Assembly (NCBI GenBank): GCA_026388365.1
Contig: JAPLJW010000292.1
Location: 1 to 11,473, forward strand
DNA from: Deltaproteobacteria bacterium
GTDB taxonomy: Bacteria > Desulfobacterota > Syntrophia > Syntrophales > UBA5619
Reading direction: 5' to 3'
Length of the DNA stretch: 11,473 nt
How positions within the stretch are numbered: the first letter of the stretch is position 1; every line of letters starts with the position of its first letter. Positions 4,751 to 11,473 of the stretch are shown piece by piece. The notes under the pieces are model-generated. The model was not told the origin of the DNA and searched no databases. It saw nothing but the letters and a program-made list of their open reading frames with translations. A program made the translations under genes and the position numbers.

Positions 4751-7227
4751 AAGACCTTCATCAGTTCATGGAGATCGTTGAAAAGCTCCTTGCCCTGCTG
4801 GTAACGCATCGTCTTGTCCTTGGCAAGGAGCTTCAGGATGATGGTTTCGAAACCCTCCGGCGCATCCGGCAACAGAGCCCGCAGGGGTTGGGGAGGGGTG
4901 CTGGTGATGTTGTAGATCAAGGTGGTGATGCTGTCGCCGGCAAAGGGCTTTTCCCCGGTGAGGAGTTCGAAAAAGACGACGCCCAATGAAAAGAGGTCCG
5001 ACATGCCGTCAACTTTTTTCCCGGCGATCTGCTCGGGGGACATGTAGCTGGGCGTTCCCATGATGACCCCCGTCTGCGTCTTGGAGCTTGCCATGACCCG
5101 GGCGATTCCGAAATCAGCCACTTTGATTTCCCCGTTCTTGAGCATCATGATGTTGGCGGGTTTGATATCACGGTGAACGACGCCATTGCTGTGTGCATAG
5201 TCGAGGGCGCTGGCTACATCTGAAATGATTCTGGCTACCTCCCGATGTTGTAAAAGATTTTCCTTCCGGCAGTGAAGCTCCAGATCTTTTCCATCCAACA
5301 ATTCCATGGCCATGTAAGCGATCTCGTAGTCTTCACCGACGTCGTAAATCGTGACGATATTCGGATGAGAGAGTTTTCCGGCCGCCTCCGCCTCGCGGAA
5401 AAAGCGGCTTTTGACTTCGGCGAGCTGTTCCTGATCGAACTCCTCATAGCGCAGCGTCTTGATGGCCACCTCACGGTTTATCTTGGGATCCTTGCCCAGA
5501 TAGACGGTTCCCATGGCGCCCCGTCCAAGTTCCTTGATGACTTCATAACGCCCGAGGGTAGGGTGGGTTTCGGCGCTGCCGGCGATGACGGTGGCGTCCT
5601 TGCGCGCTCCGCCTCCGCCGAAAATAATGGTCTCCCCGACCGTTTTGAGTTTCTTGATCCGATCCCCGATATCCTTGAATTTTCCCGCCGTCTGGACGTG
5701 CTCGTAAACGGCGACCGCTTTGTTGAACATCCGTTTCCGCTCAAAGTCGAGGCCCAGATTGTACAGGAGTTCCTTGACGGACTCGTCCTCAACGGGGCAT
5801 TTGCGAAATTTCTCGAAGGCCATGTCCAGCATGCCCTGCCCCTGAAAGGAGAGTCCCAGCATCTTGTTCGTTTCGACGCTGTCGGCCTCGATCCGCTCTT
5901 TCGACTGTTCCGTGAAGAAGTATTCCTTGGACACGAGGACCGTATATCCCAGGATCAAGAGCAACAGGGGGTAGAACATCTTGAGCCAGTAACCCTCTGC
6001 CAAAAGGAAATAGAAAGCGGTGCCGAGCCAGCCCAGCAGGAGGACGAAGGAAATCAAGGCGCTCATGCCTGCTTTCAGGTGAGGGATGACGAAAGCCAGA
6101 AACAGGCCGAACAGAACAATGACCCCGAGTTCAAGCAGCATCGCCCAATCGGGGACGATGATATGGTCCTGGGTGAGAATGTTGTCAACGACGTTGGCCG
6201 TGATCAGAGCCGAGGGGACGGAAACAGCGACAGGACTGCCATGCAGCGCTGCCAGCCCTGTCGCTGTGGAGGCGATGATGACAATCTTGTTGCGGAAGGT
6301 ATCCGGAGGAACCTTGCCGTTAAGGACGTCTGCAAAGGAATACATCTTGTATTGCCCCATGTAGCTGATCAGCATGCGGTAGTTGTTATACAGGGGGATA
6401 AATACCTTCCCGATGCGAATTCCCCCGTCGCTGACGGCCATATCCTTCAGATCATAACCGAGATATTTCAAGGCCAACTGCAGCCCTAAGGAGGCGAAGA
6501 GGCGATTTCCGTATTCAATGAACAGCGGTTCGCTTCTTACGATGCCGTCCTGATCCGCCAGGAGATTGAAATGCCCCAGCGCCAGGGCGCCTTGGGCGAA
6601 ATCGGGCAGGAGAGGAATCAATTCCCCGGCCGTCAGGGGATTCATCTGGCCGTTTAAAACCACGGAATTGCGAACGAGCGTGTCCGGCATGCTTTTGCTG
6701 TCCATGAGGACGGGGTTGCCGAGGGAGAAGAAGAAGGGGAGAACCATCTTCTGAGAAGAGGCGATGGCGGCGGCAAGCACGGCATCGTTATCCAGCCGTT
6801 TTTCCGATTCCTTGAGCGCCCCATAAATGTCACTCGCCGTACGGATCTTCTGCGCGGCTTGAGATTCGTCCATCTTCTTAATGAGGCTGCGGATTTCGAG
6901 GAGACCCTGGTTCAGATCCCTCTCTGAATAGAGGATGTTGAGACCGATGACCTTGGGACCCGCGGCATCGAGCAACGCAATCATCGTGGCGATCTGTGCG
7001 CGGGGCCAAGGCCAGCGACCGATCTTTTCGATGCTGTTGTCGTCGATGGCCACGATGGCAATGGGCGCCGCTGTCGGTTTGACGCGGAGGAACAGGCCAA
7101 AATCATAAAATTTGTACTCCAACGTCTCGAGGGGGGACCATCTTAAAAAATATGCCCCCAAGACCAGGAACATCAGGATGAAACCAATGAGGATACTAGA
7201 AAGAGGGGATCGTTTTATCTGTTTCAT
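4747..7227 (-). CDS. CHASE2-sensor transmembrane Ser/Thr protein kinase (Hanks type)
   Basis: An 826-aa membrane kinase. TM1 is at about residues 9-28. An extracytoplasmic CHASE2 domain follows (about 30-358; LEYKFYDFGLFLR, AIVAIDDNSIEKIGRWPWPR). Three TM helices lie at about 360-378, 386-408 and 411-432. A cytoplasmic TPR-like helical linker (about 440-525) comes next. The kinase domain (about 560-826) has the G-loop GRGAMG from 568, VAIK Lys590, HRDIKPAN Asp687, DFG Asp705, the activation loop SSKTQTGVIMGTPSYMSPEQ and a normal C-lobe. All catalytic residues are present, so it should be active. The linker holds GETIIFGG (Thr533) and DATVIAG (Thr546), possible autophosphorylation or FHA-docking sites. 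Start: ATG 7227 gives a typical Lys/Arg-rich pre-TM N-terminus and has AGGAG about 12 nt upstream. A TTG at 7266 would add 13 residues but lacks a ribosome site and lies only about 17 nt from the predicted transcript start. It is the first gene of the kinase-PP2C-FHA operon. Confidence 0.93.
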   Translation of the reverse strand: MKQIKRSPLSSILIGFILMFLVLGAYFLRWSPLETLEYKFYDFGLFLRVKPTAAPIAIVAIDDNSIEKIGRWPWPRAQIATMIALLDAAGPKVIGLNILYSERDLNQGLLEIRSLIKKMDESQAAQKIRTASDIYGALKESEKRLDNDAVLAAAIASSQKMVLPFFFSLGNPVLMDSKSMPDTLVRNSVVLNGQMNPLTAGELIPLLPDFAQGALALGHFNLLADQDGIVRSEPLFIEYGNRLFASLGLQLALKYLGYDLKDMAVSDGGIRIGKVFIPLYNNYRMLISYMGQYKMYSFADVLNGKVPPDTFRNKIVIIASTATGLAALHGSPVAVSVPSALITANVVDNILTQDHIIVPDWAMLLELGVIVLFGLFLAFVIPHLKAGMSALISFVLLLGWLGTAFYFLLAEGYWLKMFYPLLLLILGYTVLVSKEYFFTEQSKERIEADSVETNKMLGLSFQGQGMLDMAFEKFRKCPVEDESVKELLYNLGLDFERKRMFNKAVAVYEHVQTAGKFKDIGDRIKKLKTVGETIIFGGGGARKDATVIAGSAETHPTLGRYEVIKELGRGAMGTVYLGKDPKINREVAIKTLRYEEFDQEQLAEVKSRFFREAEAAGKLSHPNIVTIYDVGEDYEIAYMAMELLDGKDLELHCRKENLLQHREVARIISDVASALDYAHSNGVVHRDIKPANIMMLKNGEIKVADFGIARVMASSKTQTGVIMGTPSYMSPEQIAGKKVDGMSDLFSLGVVFFELLTGEKPFAGDSITTLIYNITSTPPQPLRALLPDAPEGFETIILKLLAKDKTMRYQQGKELFNDLHELMKVL

Positions 7228-7289
7228 AACCCATCCGTGCTCCTGTCCAGTCGGTTGAGTTGACAACGATATGCTGAATGACCTGCGGC

Positions 7290-7318
7290 AGTTTAAGAAA
7301 AAGTCTCGTGTGTGTCAA
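7290..7318 (-). promoter_or_regulatory. Sigma-70-type promoter of the kinase-phosphatase-FHA operon
   Basis: On the minus strand, a perfect -35 TTGACA (7318-7313) and a -10 TAAACT (7295-7290; 4 of 6 consensus) are separated by exactly 17 bp. Transcription should start near 7283, giving a leader of about 56 nt to ATG 7227. T-rich phased repeats abut the -35 on its upstream side. Prediction from sequence only. Confidence 0.7.
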
Positions 7319-7376
7319 GAAAAGATTCAGAAAAGATTCAGAAAAGATTCAGAAAATGATTCAGAAAATGTATTCA
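7319..7376. repeat. Five tandem ~11-bp repeats with helically phased A-tracts
   Basis: Three identical 11-bp units GAAAAGATTCA (7319-7329, 7330-7340, 7341-7351) are followed by a 12-bp variant GAAAATGATTCA (7352-7363) and a 13-bp variant GAAAATGTATTCA (7364-7376). Each unit starts with an A4 tract, so the tracts are spaced 11, 11, 11 and 12 bp apart, close to one helical turn. Another A5 tract (7298-7302) lies two turns away. Such phasing is expected to bend DNA. The array lies between the divergent kinase operon and HD-hydrolase gene. It covers roughly -36 to -94 of the kinase promoter, where an UP element or activator array would sit. Confidence 0.85.
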
Positions 7377-7425
7377 GTCCATACGCGCGGGTGAAATCCC
7401 CTGGCAATTCCCGTGTCGATCTGCT

Positions 7426-8001
7426 ATGAAAGGCCGCATGAATGCGCAGCAGATCATGATCCCCACCGAGGCGGAATGCCGGCGGCTGGTCGCCGGGATG
7501 GGGATGCTGGAAAACATCGTGGCCCATTCCCGGCAGGTCTGCCGGGTTTCCCTCCTGATCGTCGATCACCTGCAACCGGACGGTTTGAACCGGGAGATGA
7601 TCCGGGCGGCGGCGCTCCTCCATGATATCACGAAGACCCGGAGTTTTCAGACCCTGGAGGACCATGCCGAGACGGGGGCGCAACTGCTCGCAGAAATCGG
7701 CTACCCGGAGGTGGGCCGCATCGTCGGTCAGCATGTCCGTCTGAACCGCTATTTCGCCTCCAAGAGCCCGACGGAGGAGGAGATCGTCAACTACGCGGAC
7801 AAGCGGGTTCTCCATGACCGGATCGTGCCTCTGAGCGAGCGGATGGGGTATATTCTGGAGAAGTACGGCCGGGAGCCGGAGCGGAAAAGGGCGATCCTCC
7901 TGCTCTGGGAGAAGACGGAGGCGTTGGAGGCGCGGCTGTTTGCCGGCCTTCCTTTCGCGCCGGACGACCTCAGCCGTCTTCTCGCGGAGGGTCCCCTCTG
8001 A
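7426..8001 (+). CDS. HD-domain metal-dependent phosphohydrolase
   Basis: A 191-aa soluble protein with one HD domain (about residues 25-135). The metal ligands fit the pattern H...HD...D: His34 (AHSRQV), His66-Asp67 (LLHDITK) and Asp125 (NYADKRV). His80 (EDHAE) and the His of GQHVRLN are extra candidate ligands, as in multi-metal HD phosphatases. The C-terminal third is a Glu/Arg/Leu-rich helical tail. HD proteins of this HDIG type hydrolyse phosphomonoesters or nucleotides; the substrate is not evident. It lacks the GYP signature, so it is not a c-di-GMP enzyme of the 2114-2794 type. Start is uncertain: ATG 7426 has no ribosome site, while ATG 7438 has GAAAGG 4 nt before it. It is transcribed divergently from the kinase operon across the phased A-tract array and may share its control. 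Confidence 0.82.
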   Translation: MKGRMNAQQIMIPTEAECRRLVAGMGMLENIVAHSRQVCRVSLLIVDHLQPDGLNREMIRAAALLHDITKTRSFQTLEDHAETGAQLLAEIGYPEVGRIVGQHVRLNRYFASKSPTEEEIVNYADKRVLHDRIVPLSERMGYILEKYGREPERKRAILLLWEKTEALEARLFAGLPFAPDDLSRLLAEGPL

Positions 8002-8186
8002 AACCTTCCGGACCGGCACTCTCCGGAACCGGATTGCCTTTTGTGACCATGCGGAGCGCGATGCGCTCCATCGTGATGAGGGGTTCGCTTTTTCGGTGCG
8101 AACAAGATTTCAAAGGGTTGTAATCCTCCCGGGCTTCTGATAACGTTCGCGCCGTCGGACCATCCGGTCCCAACGGGAAGCCGGCT
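8002..8186. other. Intergenic region with several inverted repeats
   Basis: No gene is seen. TTCCGGA/TCCGGAA (8006-8012 and 8022-8028; 7-bp perfect stem, 9-nt loop) lies just past the HD gene stop and may terminate it, though only a short T4 run follows 9 nt later. GGAGCGC/GCGCTCC (8053-8059 and 8063-8069; 3-nt loop) is a perfect palindrome. GTTCGC/GCGAAC (8083-8088 and 8098-8103) is a third inverted repeat. One of these could be an operator for the next gene. TTGTAA and TAACGT with 17-bp spacing near 8119-8147 is only a weak promoter candidate. Confidence 0.3.
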
Positions 8187-9098
8187 ATGGATAGCAGAAA
8201 TCAAAAAAATTGCACCCCTTTCCCACAGCAACAATCCGGGAATATCCGAGTTCTTGGAAACGGGCCGTTCCCCATCTACCTCGTCCGCGGCGATCGTGGC
8301 TCCGCGCTGATCGAAGCGGGGATCTCCGCCACGGCCGATGAGGTCGTCCGCGGGCTTGACCGGCTGGAAGTGACCCCGGATTTCATCGTGATTACGCACC
8401 CCCACGCCGATCATGTGATGGGTCTCGATCCCCTCCGGGAGAGATATCCCGGTACCCGGGTCCTCACGGGGGAGGGCGCTGCGCCGTTTCTTTCCCATCC
8501 GGCCGCCGCGGGGGCGATCGTGGCGGAAGACCGCCACATGGCGACATACCTCGCGGCGCGCGGATATCCCGTCGGCCGCACCCGGGTGGAGAAGGCGCCG
8601 GACCTTGAGGATGCCCTGACCTGCAAAGACGGCGAGGAACTGGATCTCGGAGGCGTGACGCTCCGTTTCCTTGAAGTCCGGGGACATTCCCCGGGAAACC
8701 TGGCGGTTTTCGTCCCCGAGGAGAAAATCTTGCTGGAATCCGACTGCCTCGGTTTCTGCTATTCCGGAGGCGGGTTCTTTCCGGTCTTTTTCACCGGCTA
8801 CCGGGAATATATGGCCACGCTGGACCGCCTCGAATCCCTCCGGCCGGAGATCCTCGGCCTCGGGCACCACGGATTCATACGGGGGGCGCAGGTGGGTGAG
8901 GCCTTCGCCGTGGCCCGAAAGTCGGCGGCCGGGCTCCGGGAGAGGCTGAGAGACGATCCGCGGGACGGAGAGACCGTCGTTGCCGAGATCGTAAACGAGT
9001 TCTATCGGGATGAACTGACCCTGTACAGCCGGGAGAATATCACAAACTGCTGCCGCCTGCTGCTCAGGCGGAGCCTGGAGGAGGATAAAGGATGTTGA
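8187..9098 (+). CDS. Metallo-beta-lactamase-fold hydrolase
   Basis: A 303-aa cytoplasmic protein (no signal peptide) of the MBL superfamily with a complete two-zinc site: THPHADH (His71, His73, Asp75, His76), GHSPGN (His167), ESDCLG (Asp186) and LGHHGF (His227). The ligand pattern matches glyoxalase II/lactonase-like hydrolases; the substrate (thioester, lactone or other) is not shown by the sequence. The C-terminal 75 residues are helical and Arg/Glu-rich, as in MBL proteins with a helical cap. GGAAG lies 6 nt before the ATG. Its last 7 bases overlap the start of the aminotransferase gene, so the two are translationally coupled and likely act in one pathway. RNase-type motifs (beta-CASP) are absent. 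Confidence 0.9.
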   Translation: MDSRNQKNCTPFPQQQSGNIRVLGNGPFPIYLVRGDRGSALIEAGISATADEVVRGLDRLEVTPDFIVITHPHADHVMGLDPLRERYPGTRVLTGEGAAPFLSHPAAAGAIVAEDRHMATYLAARGYPVGRTRVEKAPDLEDALTCKDGEELDLGGVTLRFLEVRGHSPGNLAVFVPEEKILLESDCLGFCYSGGGFFPVFFTGYREYMATLDRLESLRPEILGLGHHGFIRGAQVGEAFAVARKSAAGLRERLRDDPRDGETVVAEIVNEFYRDELTLYSRENITNCCRLLLRRSLEEDKGC

Positions 9099-10006
9099 AG
9101 GAACGCGTCGTGTATCTGGATGGGACGTATGCCCCCTGGGATGAGGCGAAGATCCACATCATGAGCCACAGTGTCGGGCGGGGCTCGGCCATCTTCGAGG
9201 TGATCGGGTTTCACGAGACGGCGACGGGGCCCTCCGTCTTCCGTCTCGATGAGTATATCGCCCGTTTCAGGAACTCGGCCGCGCTGTTGGACATGGAGCC
9301 GCCGCTCTCCGCCGCCGAGTTGCAGGAGGCCGTCCTGGAGACGATCCGGCGCAACGGGCACCGGCAGGGGATGATCAAGATGATGGGCTTCTATCCCGAG
9401 ATCGCCTTCCATATCCTCCCCCCCCGGAAGCGTTTTCAGGTGGCCATCTTTGTATTCGATCTGGAAGGGGATCTCGGCGAACGGACGCAGGCGGGGCAGA
9501 GAAGCGTGACGGCCTGTGTTTCGCGGTGGCGGCGGCTCGATCCGCGGACCGTTCCCATCGAGGCCAAGGTGGCGGCCAATTACATGAACGGGATCATGGC
9601 CAGGACAGAGGCGCGGAATCTCGGGTTCGATTATGCCATCCTGCTCGATGCGCAGGGCTGTCTCGCCGAGGGGGGGACCGAATCCCTCTTCCTGGTCCGG
9701 GAGGGGCGTCTGCTGACGTCATCCCTGGGAACGATCCTCGATAGCATCACGCGCAAGACCCTCATCGAGGTGGCGGAGACGATGGGGATCGGAACCCTTG
9801 CCGGCCGTCTGGACCCGGGGGCTCTGAATGAGGCGGAGGAGATCTTCTTCTCCGGAACGTCCGCCAAACTTCTCCCGGTCCGGCAGGTGGGAGACCGGAT
9901 CCTGCAGGAGGTTCCCGGACCGGTCACGCGGAGGCTCACCGAGCGGTTGGCGGCGATCACCTCCGGACGCGATGCGCAGTTCCGGCACTGGCTCTTCATG
10001 GTATAG
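9092..10006 (+). CDS. Class IV PLP-dependent aminotransferase (BCAT/D-amino-acid/ADC-lyase family)
   Basis: A 304-aa protein of normal length for fold type IV. The N-terminus VVYLDGTYAPWDEAKIHIMSHSV is the family start (loop facing the active site, then the conserved Gly-rich FE region). The Schiff-base Lys159 lies in EAKVAANYMNG. Glu193 in CLAEGGTESLFLV should bind the PLP pyridine nitrogen. The phosphate-binding segment is near TILDSITRKTL, and FFSGTSAKLLPV is the usual late strand. Members make branched-chain or D-amino acids or act as aminodeoxychorismate lyase; the sequence alone does not decide among these. The ribosome site GAGGAGG lies in the end of the MBL gene, which it overlaps by 7 bp. 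A decayed GNAT fragment follows. Confidence 0.9.
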   Translation: MLKERVVYLDGTYAPWDEAKIHIMSHSVGRGSAIFEVIGFHETATGPSVFRLDEYIARFRNSAALLDMEPPLSAAELQEAVLETIRRNGHRQGMIKMMGFYPEIAFHILPPRKRFQVAIFVFDLEGDLGERTQAGQRSVTACVSRWRRLDPRTVPIEAKVAANYMNGIMARTEARNLGFDYAILLDAQGCLAEGGTESLFLVREGRLLTSSLGTILDSITRKTLIEVAETMGIGTLAGRLDPGALNEAEEIFFSGTSAKLLPVRQVGDRILQEVPGPVTRRLTERLAAITSGRDAQFRHWLFMV

Positions 10007-10008
10007 GC

Positions 10009-10299
10009 CGCAAAAGGTTCAGGAGGTGGCTCTACGGAGACGACGGAAGATCCGCTCGATTTCTCGGAGAGGGCGCCGGGGCCGCTCTGATCCGCGACGA
10101 TCACCAGAACCGGGGGATCAGGACGAAGCTCCTCGGCTACCTGACCTATCTCACCAAAAGGCAGGGGCTTCTGGGCTTCACGGCGTCCGTGATTTCGGAC
10201 AACGAGCCGATGCTGCAAATCTTCGAGAAGTCAGGCGCCGACATCGCGTCGGCGATCGACACCGGCGTGCTCGACCTCAGAATGACCTTCCGGGGGTAG
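10009..10299 (+). pseudogene. GNAT acetyltransferase remnant (C-terminal part, no start codon)
   Basis: The frame ending at TAG 10297-10299 reads ALIRDDHQNRGIRTKLL, then GYLTYLTKRQGLLGFTASV, then ISDNEPMLQIFEKSGADI and ends VLDLRMTFRG. This is the clear C-terminal half of a GNAT domain, of the kind found at the end of Pat-type protein acetyltransferases and stand-alone GNATs. The acetyl-CoA loop should read Q/R-x-x-G-x-G/A but here is QNRGIR, with the last Gly replaced by Arg. No ATG, GTG or TTG start lies in frame before the domain. The frame stays open into the aminotransferase gene, and AGGAGGT (10021-10027) stands without an in-frame start. The N-terminal half of the domain is not recognisable. 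I infer a truncated, dead gene; a sequencing frameshift upstream is the alternative. The true left edge is uncertain. Confidence 0.65.
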
Positions 10300-10340
10300 G
10301 ATGGACCTCTCCCCGTCGCGCCGTGGCGCCGGAGGGATGG

Positions 10341-11473
10341 TTACTCGTAGTGCAGGGCGTCGATGGGGTTGAGCAGAGAGGCCTTGTAGGCGGGATAGAA
10401 ACCGAAGAAGAGCCCGACGAGGCCGGAAAAGCTGAAGGACAGGAGGACGGACAGCGGGGAAACGACCGTCGCCCAGCCAGCCAGGGCCGAAAGGATCTTC
10501 GACCCCGAAATGCCGAGGATGATGCCGGCCACGCCGCCGATCAGGGAGAGCGTCAGCGCCTCGATGAGGAACTGCAGCCGGATGTCCCAGGTCTTGGCCC
10601 CCACGGACATGCGGATGCCGATCTCCCGGGTCCGTTCCGTCACGGAGACGAGCATGATGTTCATGATGCCAATCCCCCCCACCAGCAGGGAGACGGATGC
10701 GATCGCCGCCAGCAGCAGACCCATGACCTGGGTGGCCTGCTCTCTGGCCTCCATCATCTGGGTGAGGTTCCGCACCGTGAAATCCTTTTCCTGGCGGGGG
10801 CCGATCCGGTGGCGCTGGCTGAGCAGTTCGTTGATCTGCTCTTCCGCCGCCGCCAGTTGATCGGCGCCTTTCGCCTTCACCGTGATCACCCGCACCATCC
10901 CCACGAAAGGTGTCCCGAAGATCTTTTTCTGCGCCGTCGTGAGGGGAACGAAGATCGTGTCGTCCTGATCCTGACCGCGGTCCGACTGACCCTTTGGCGC
11001 CAGCACGCCGATGACTAGAAAGGGAACCTTCTTGATCCGGATGATCTGGCCTACGGGGTCCGCGTTGCCGAAGAGGTTGTCCACAACGGTCTGCCCCAGG
11101 AGACAAACCTTGGTGGCGTTCCGCACGTCCTGCTCCGTGAAGATCCTTCCGGAGGAGAGCGACCAGTCCCGGACGGGCAGGATGCCGGGGGTGGTCCCGT
11201 AGATCCCCGTCGACCAGTTCTGATTGCCGTAAACCACCTGGGCCGCGCCGTTGTACACGGGGGCCACATCGGAAACGGCCGGGCACTCCCGGGCAATGGC
11301 TTCGGAGTCGTCCTGCGTCAGGGTGGATTGCGTGCCGCTCCCCATCCGGATGCCGCCGGAGGTGCTGCTCCCCGGCATGACGATTAGGAGGTTGCTGCCG
11401 ATGCTTGCCATCTGCTCGGAGATCCTCTCGCTTGCCCCGGTTCCGACGGCGAGCATCGTGATCACCGCACCCA
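10341..11473 (-). CDS. MacB-family ABC transporter permease (5' end outside window)
   Basis: The last 376 codons of an inner-membrane permease; the frame stays open through the window edge (...GAVITMLAVG), so the first TM and start are missing. A large periplasmic MacB_PCD domain (about 11435-10755) begins GASERISEQMASIGSN. Three TM segments follow: MGLLLAAIASVSLLVGGIGI, the LTLSLIGGVAGIILG helix, and the LLSFSFSGLVGLFFGFYPAY helix. Between them is the signature VTERTREIGIRMSVGA, which couples to the ATPase. The end NPIDALHYE is typical for the family. MacB-type systems export or extract substrates using mechanotransmission, usually with a MacA-like adaptor and an outer-membrane channel. Whether the ATPase is fused N-terminally or separate cannot be seen. 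It is convergent with the GNAT remnant. GC-rich inverted repeat GCGCC/GGCGC near 10320-10331 lies just past its stop, without a T-run. Confidence 0.93.
   Translation of the reverse strand, partial: GAVITMLAVGTGASERISEQMASIGSNLLIVMPGSSTSGGIRMGSGTQSTLTQDDSEAIARECPAVSDVAPVYNGAAQVVYGNQNWSTGIYGTTPGILPVRDWSLSSGRIFTEQDVRNATKVCLLGQTVVDNLFGNADPVGQIIRIKKVPFLVIGVLAPKGQSDRGQDQDDTIFVPLTTAQKKIFGTPFVGMVRVITVKAKGADQLAAAEEQINELLSQRHRIGPRQEKDFTVRNLTQMMEAREQATQVMGLLLAAIASVSLLVGGIGIMNIMLVSVTERTREIGIRMSVGAKTWDIRLQFLIEALTLSLIGGVAGIILGISGSKILSALAGWATVVSPLSVLLSFSFSGLVGLFFGFYPAYKASLLNPIDALHYE

Noticed and set aside
5272..6489. 405-codon open frame on the plus strand inside the kinase gene
   Set aside because: It is antisense to the CHASE2/kinase coding sequence, which has every family motif. 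The product shows no domain and has shadow-type composition.
7319..7376. CRISPR-like array
   Set aside because: The repeats are only 11-13 bp and directly adjacent, with no spacers and no cas genes nearby. They are a tandem phased A-tract array.
7791..8870. Minus-strand open frame across the HD hydrolase and MBL genes
   Set aside because: It crosses two well-supported plus-strand genes and an intergenic region and encodes Arg/Gly/Pro-rich sequence without motifs.
10300..10340. GC-rich hairpin between the GNAT remnant and MacB as a bidirectional terminator
   Set aside because: The stem is short (GCGCC/GGCGC with a 2-nt loop) and there is no T-run on either strand.
9828..11018. Long plus-strand open frame running from the aminotransferase into the MacB gene
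   Set aside because: The real GNAT similarity is in another frame (stop at 10297), and the right half is antisense to MacB. The product is low-complexity Arg-rich.

Overview
The window looks like chromosomal DNA from a GC-rich, Gram-negative anaerobe. The gene content (thiolase/Zn-ribbon OB-fold pair, CHASE2 Ser/Thr kinase, HD-GYP protein, MacB-type permease) and a GTCAT-type palindromic repeat suggest a deltaproteobacterium (Desulfobacterota, possibly Syntrophales-like). That placement is inference; there is no rRNA or taxonomic marker gene here.

Layout. Bases 1-1836 (+) hold the 3' end of a thiolase-superfamily gene, its usual partner (a Zn-ribbon/OB-fold acyl-CoA-associated protein, DUF35 type) and a complete NifS/IscS-type cysteine desulfurase, probably co-transcribed. 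Bases 2114-2794 (+) encode a compact stand-alone HD-GYP domain protein. A 130-bp nested palindromic element (2802-2931) follows its stop codon directly and is flanked by a 9-bp direct repeat. Bases 2941-3226 hold only a doubtful short ORF and a hairpin. Bases 3227-7227 (-) are a tight three-gene signalling operon: a CHASE2 membrane sensor Ser/Thr kinase, a PP2C phosphatase (4-bp ATGA overlap) and a double-FHA protein (3-bp gap). The operon has a near-consensus sigma-70-type promoter at 7318-7290. Directly upstream of its -35 lie five direct repeats of about 11 bp, whose A4 tracts are phased to the DNA helix. On the other side of this promoter, a divergent HD-domain hydrolase (7426-8001, +) is followed by a metallo-beta-lactamase-fold hydrolase (8187-9098) that overlaps a class IV PLP aminotransferase (9092-10006). 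A start-less GNAT acetyltransferase remnant lies at 10009-10299. The window ends in a MacB-family ABC permease on the minus strand (10341-11473), cut at its 5' end.

How the genes work together. The kinase, phosphatase and FHA genes form a write/erase/read phosphorylation circuit. The CHASE2 domain senses outside the cytoplasmic membrane, the kinase phosphorylates Ser/Thr, PP2C reverses this, and the first FHA domain reads phosphothreonine. Glu-Thr-containing motifs in the kinase juxtamembrane linker and in the FHA inter-domain linker are plausible internal substrates, as in mycobacterial GarA (inference). By eye, the section from about 1840 to 7380 is AT-richer than the flanking genes, so the signalling block and the HD-GYP gene may have a different history from their GC-rich neighbours.

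The features most worth a second look are the curved-DNA promoter of the kinase operon, the MITE-like element at the HD-GYP stop codon, and the GNAT remnant, which has no start codon and an altered acetyl-CoA-binding motif.
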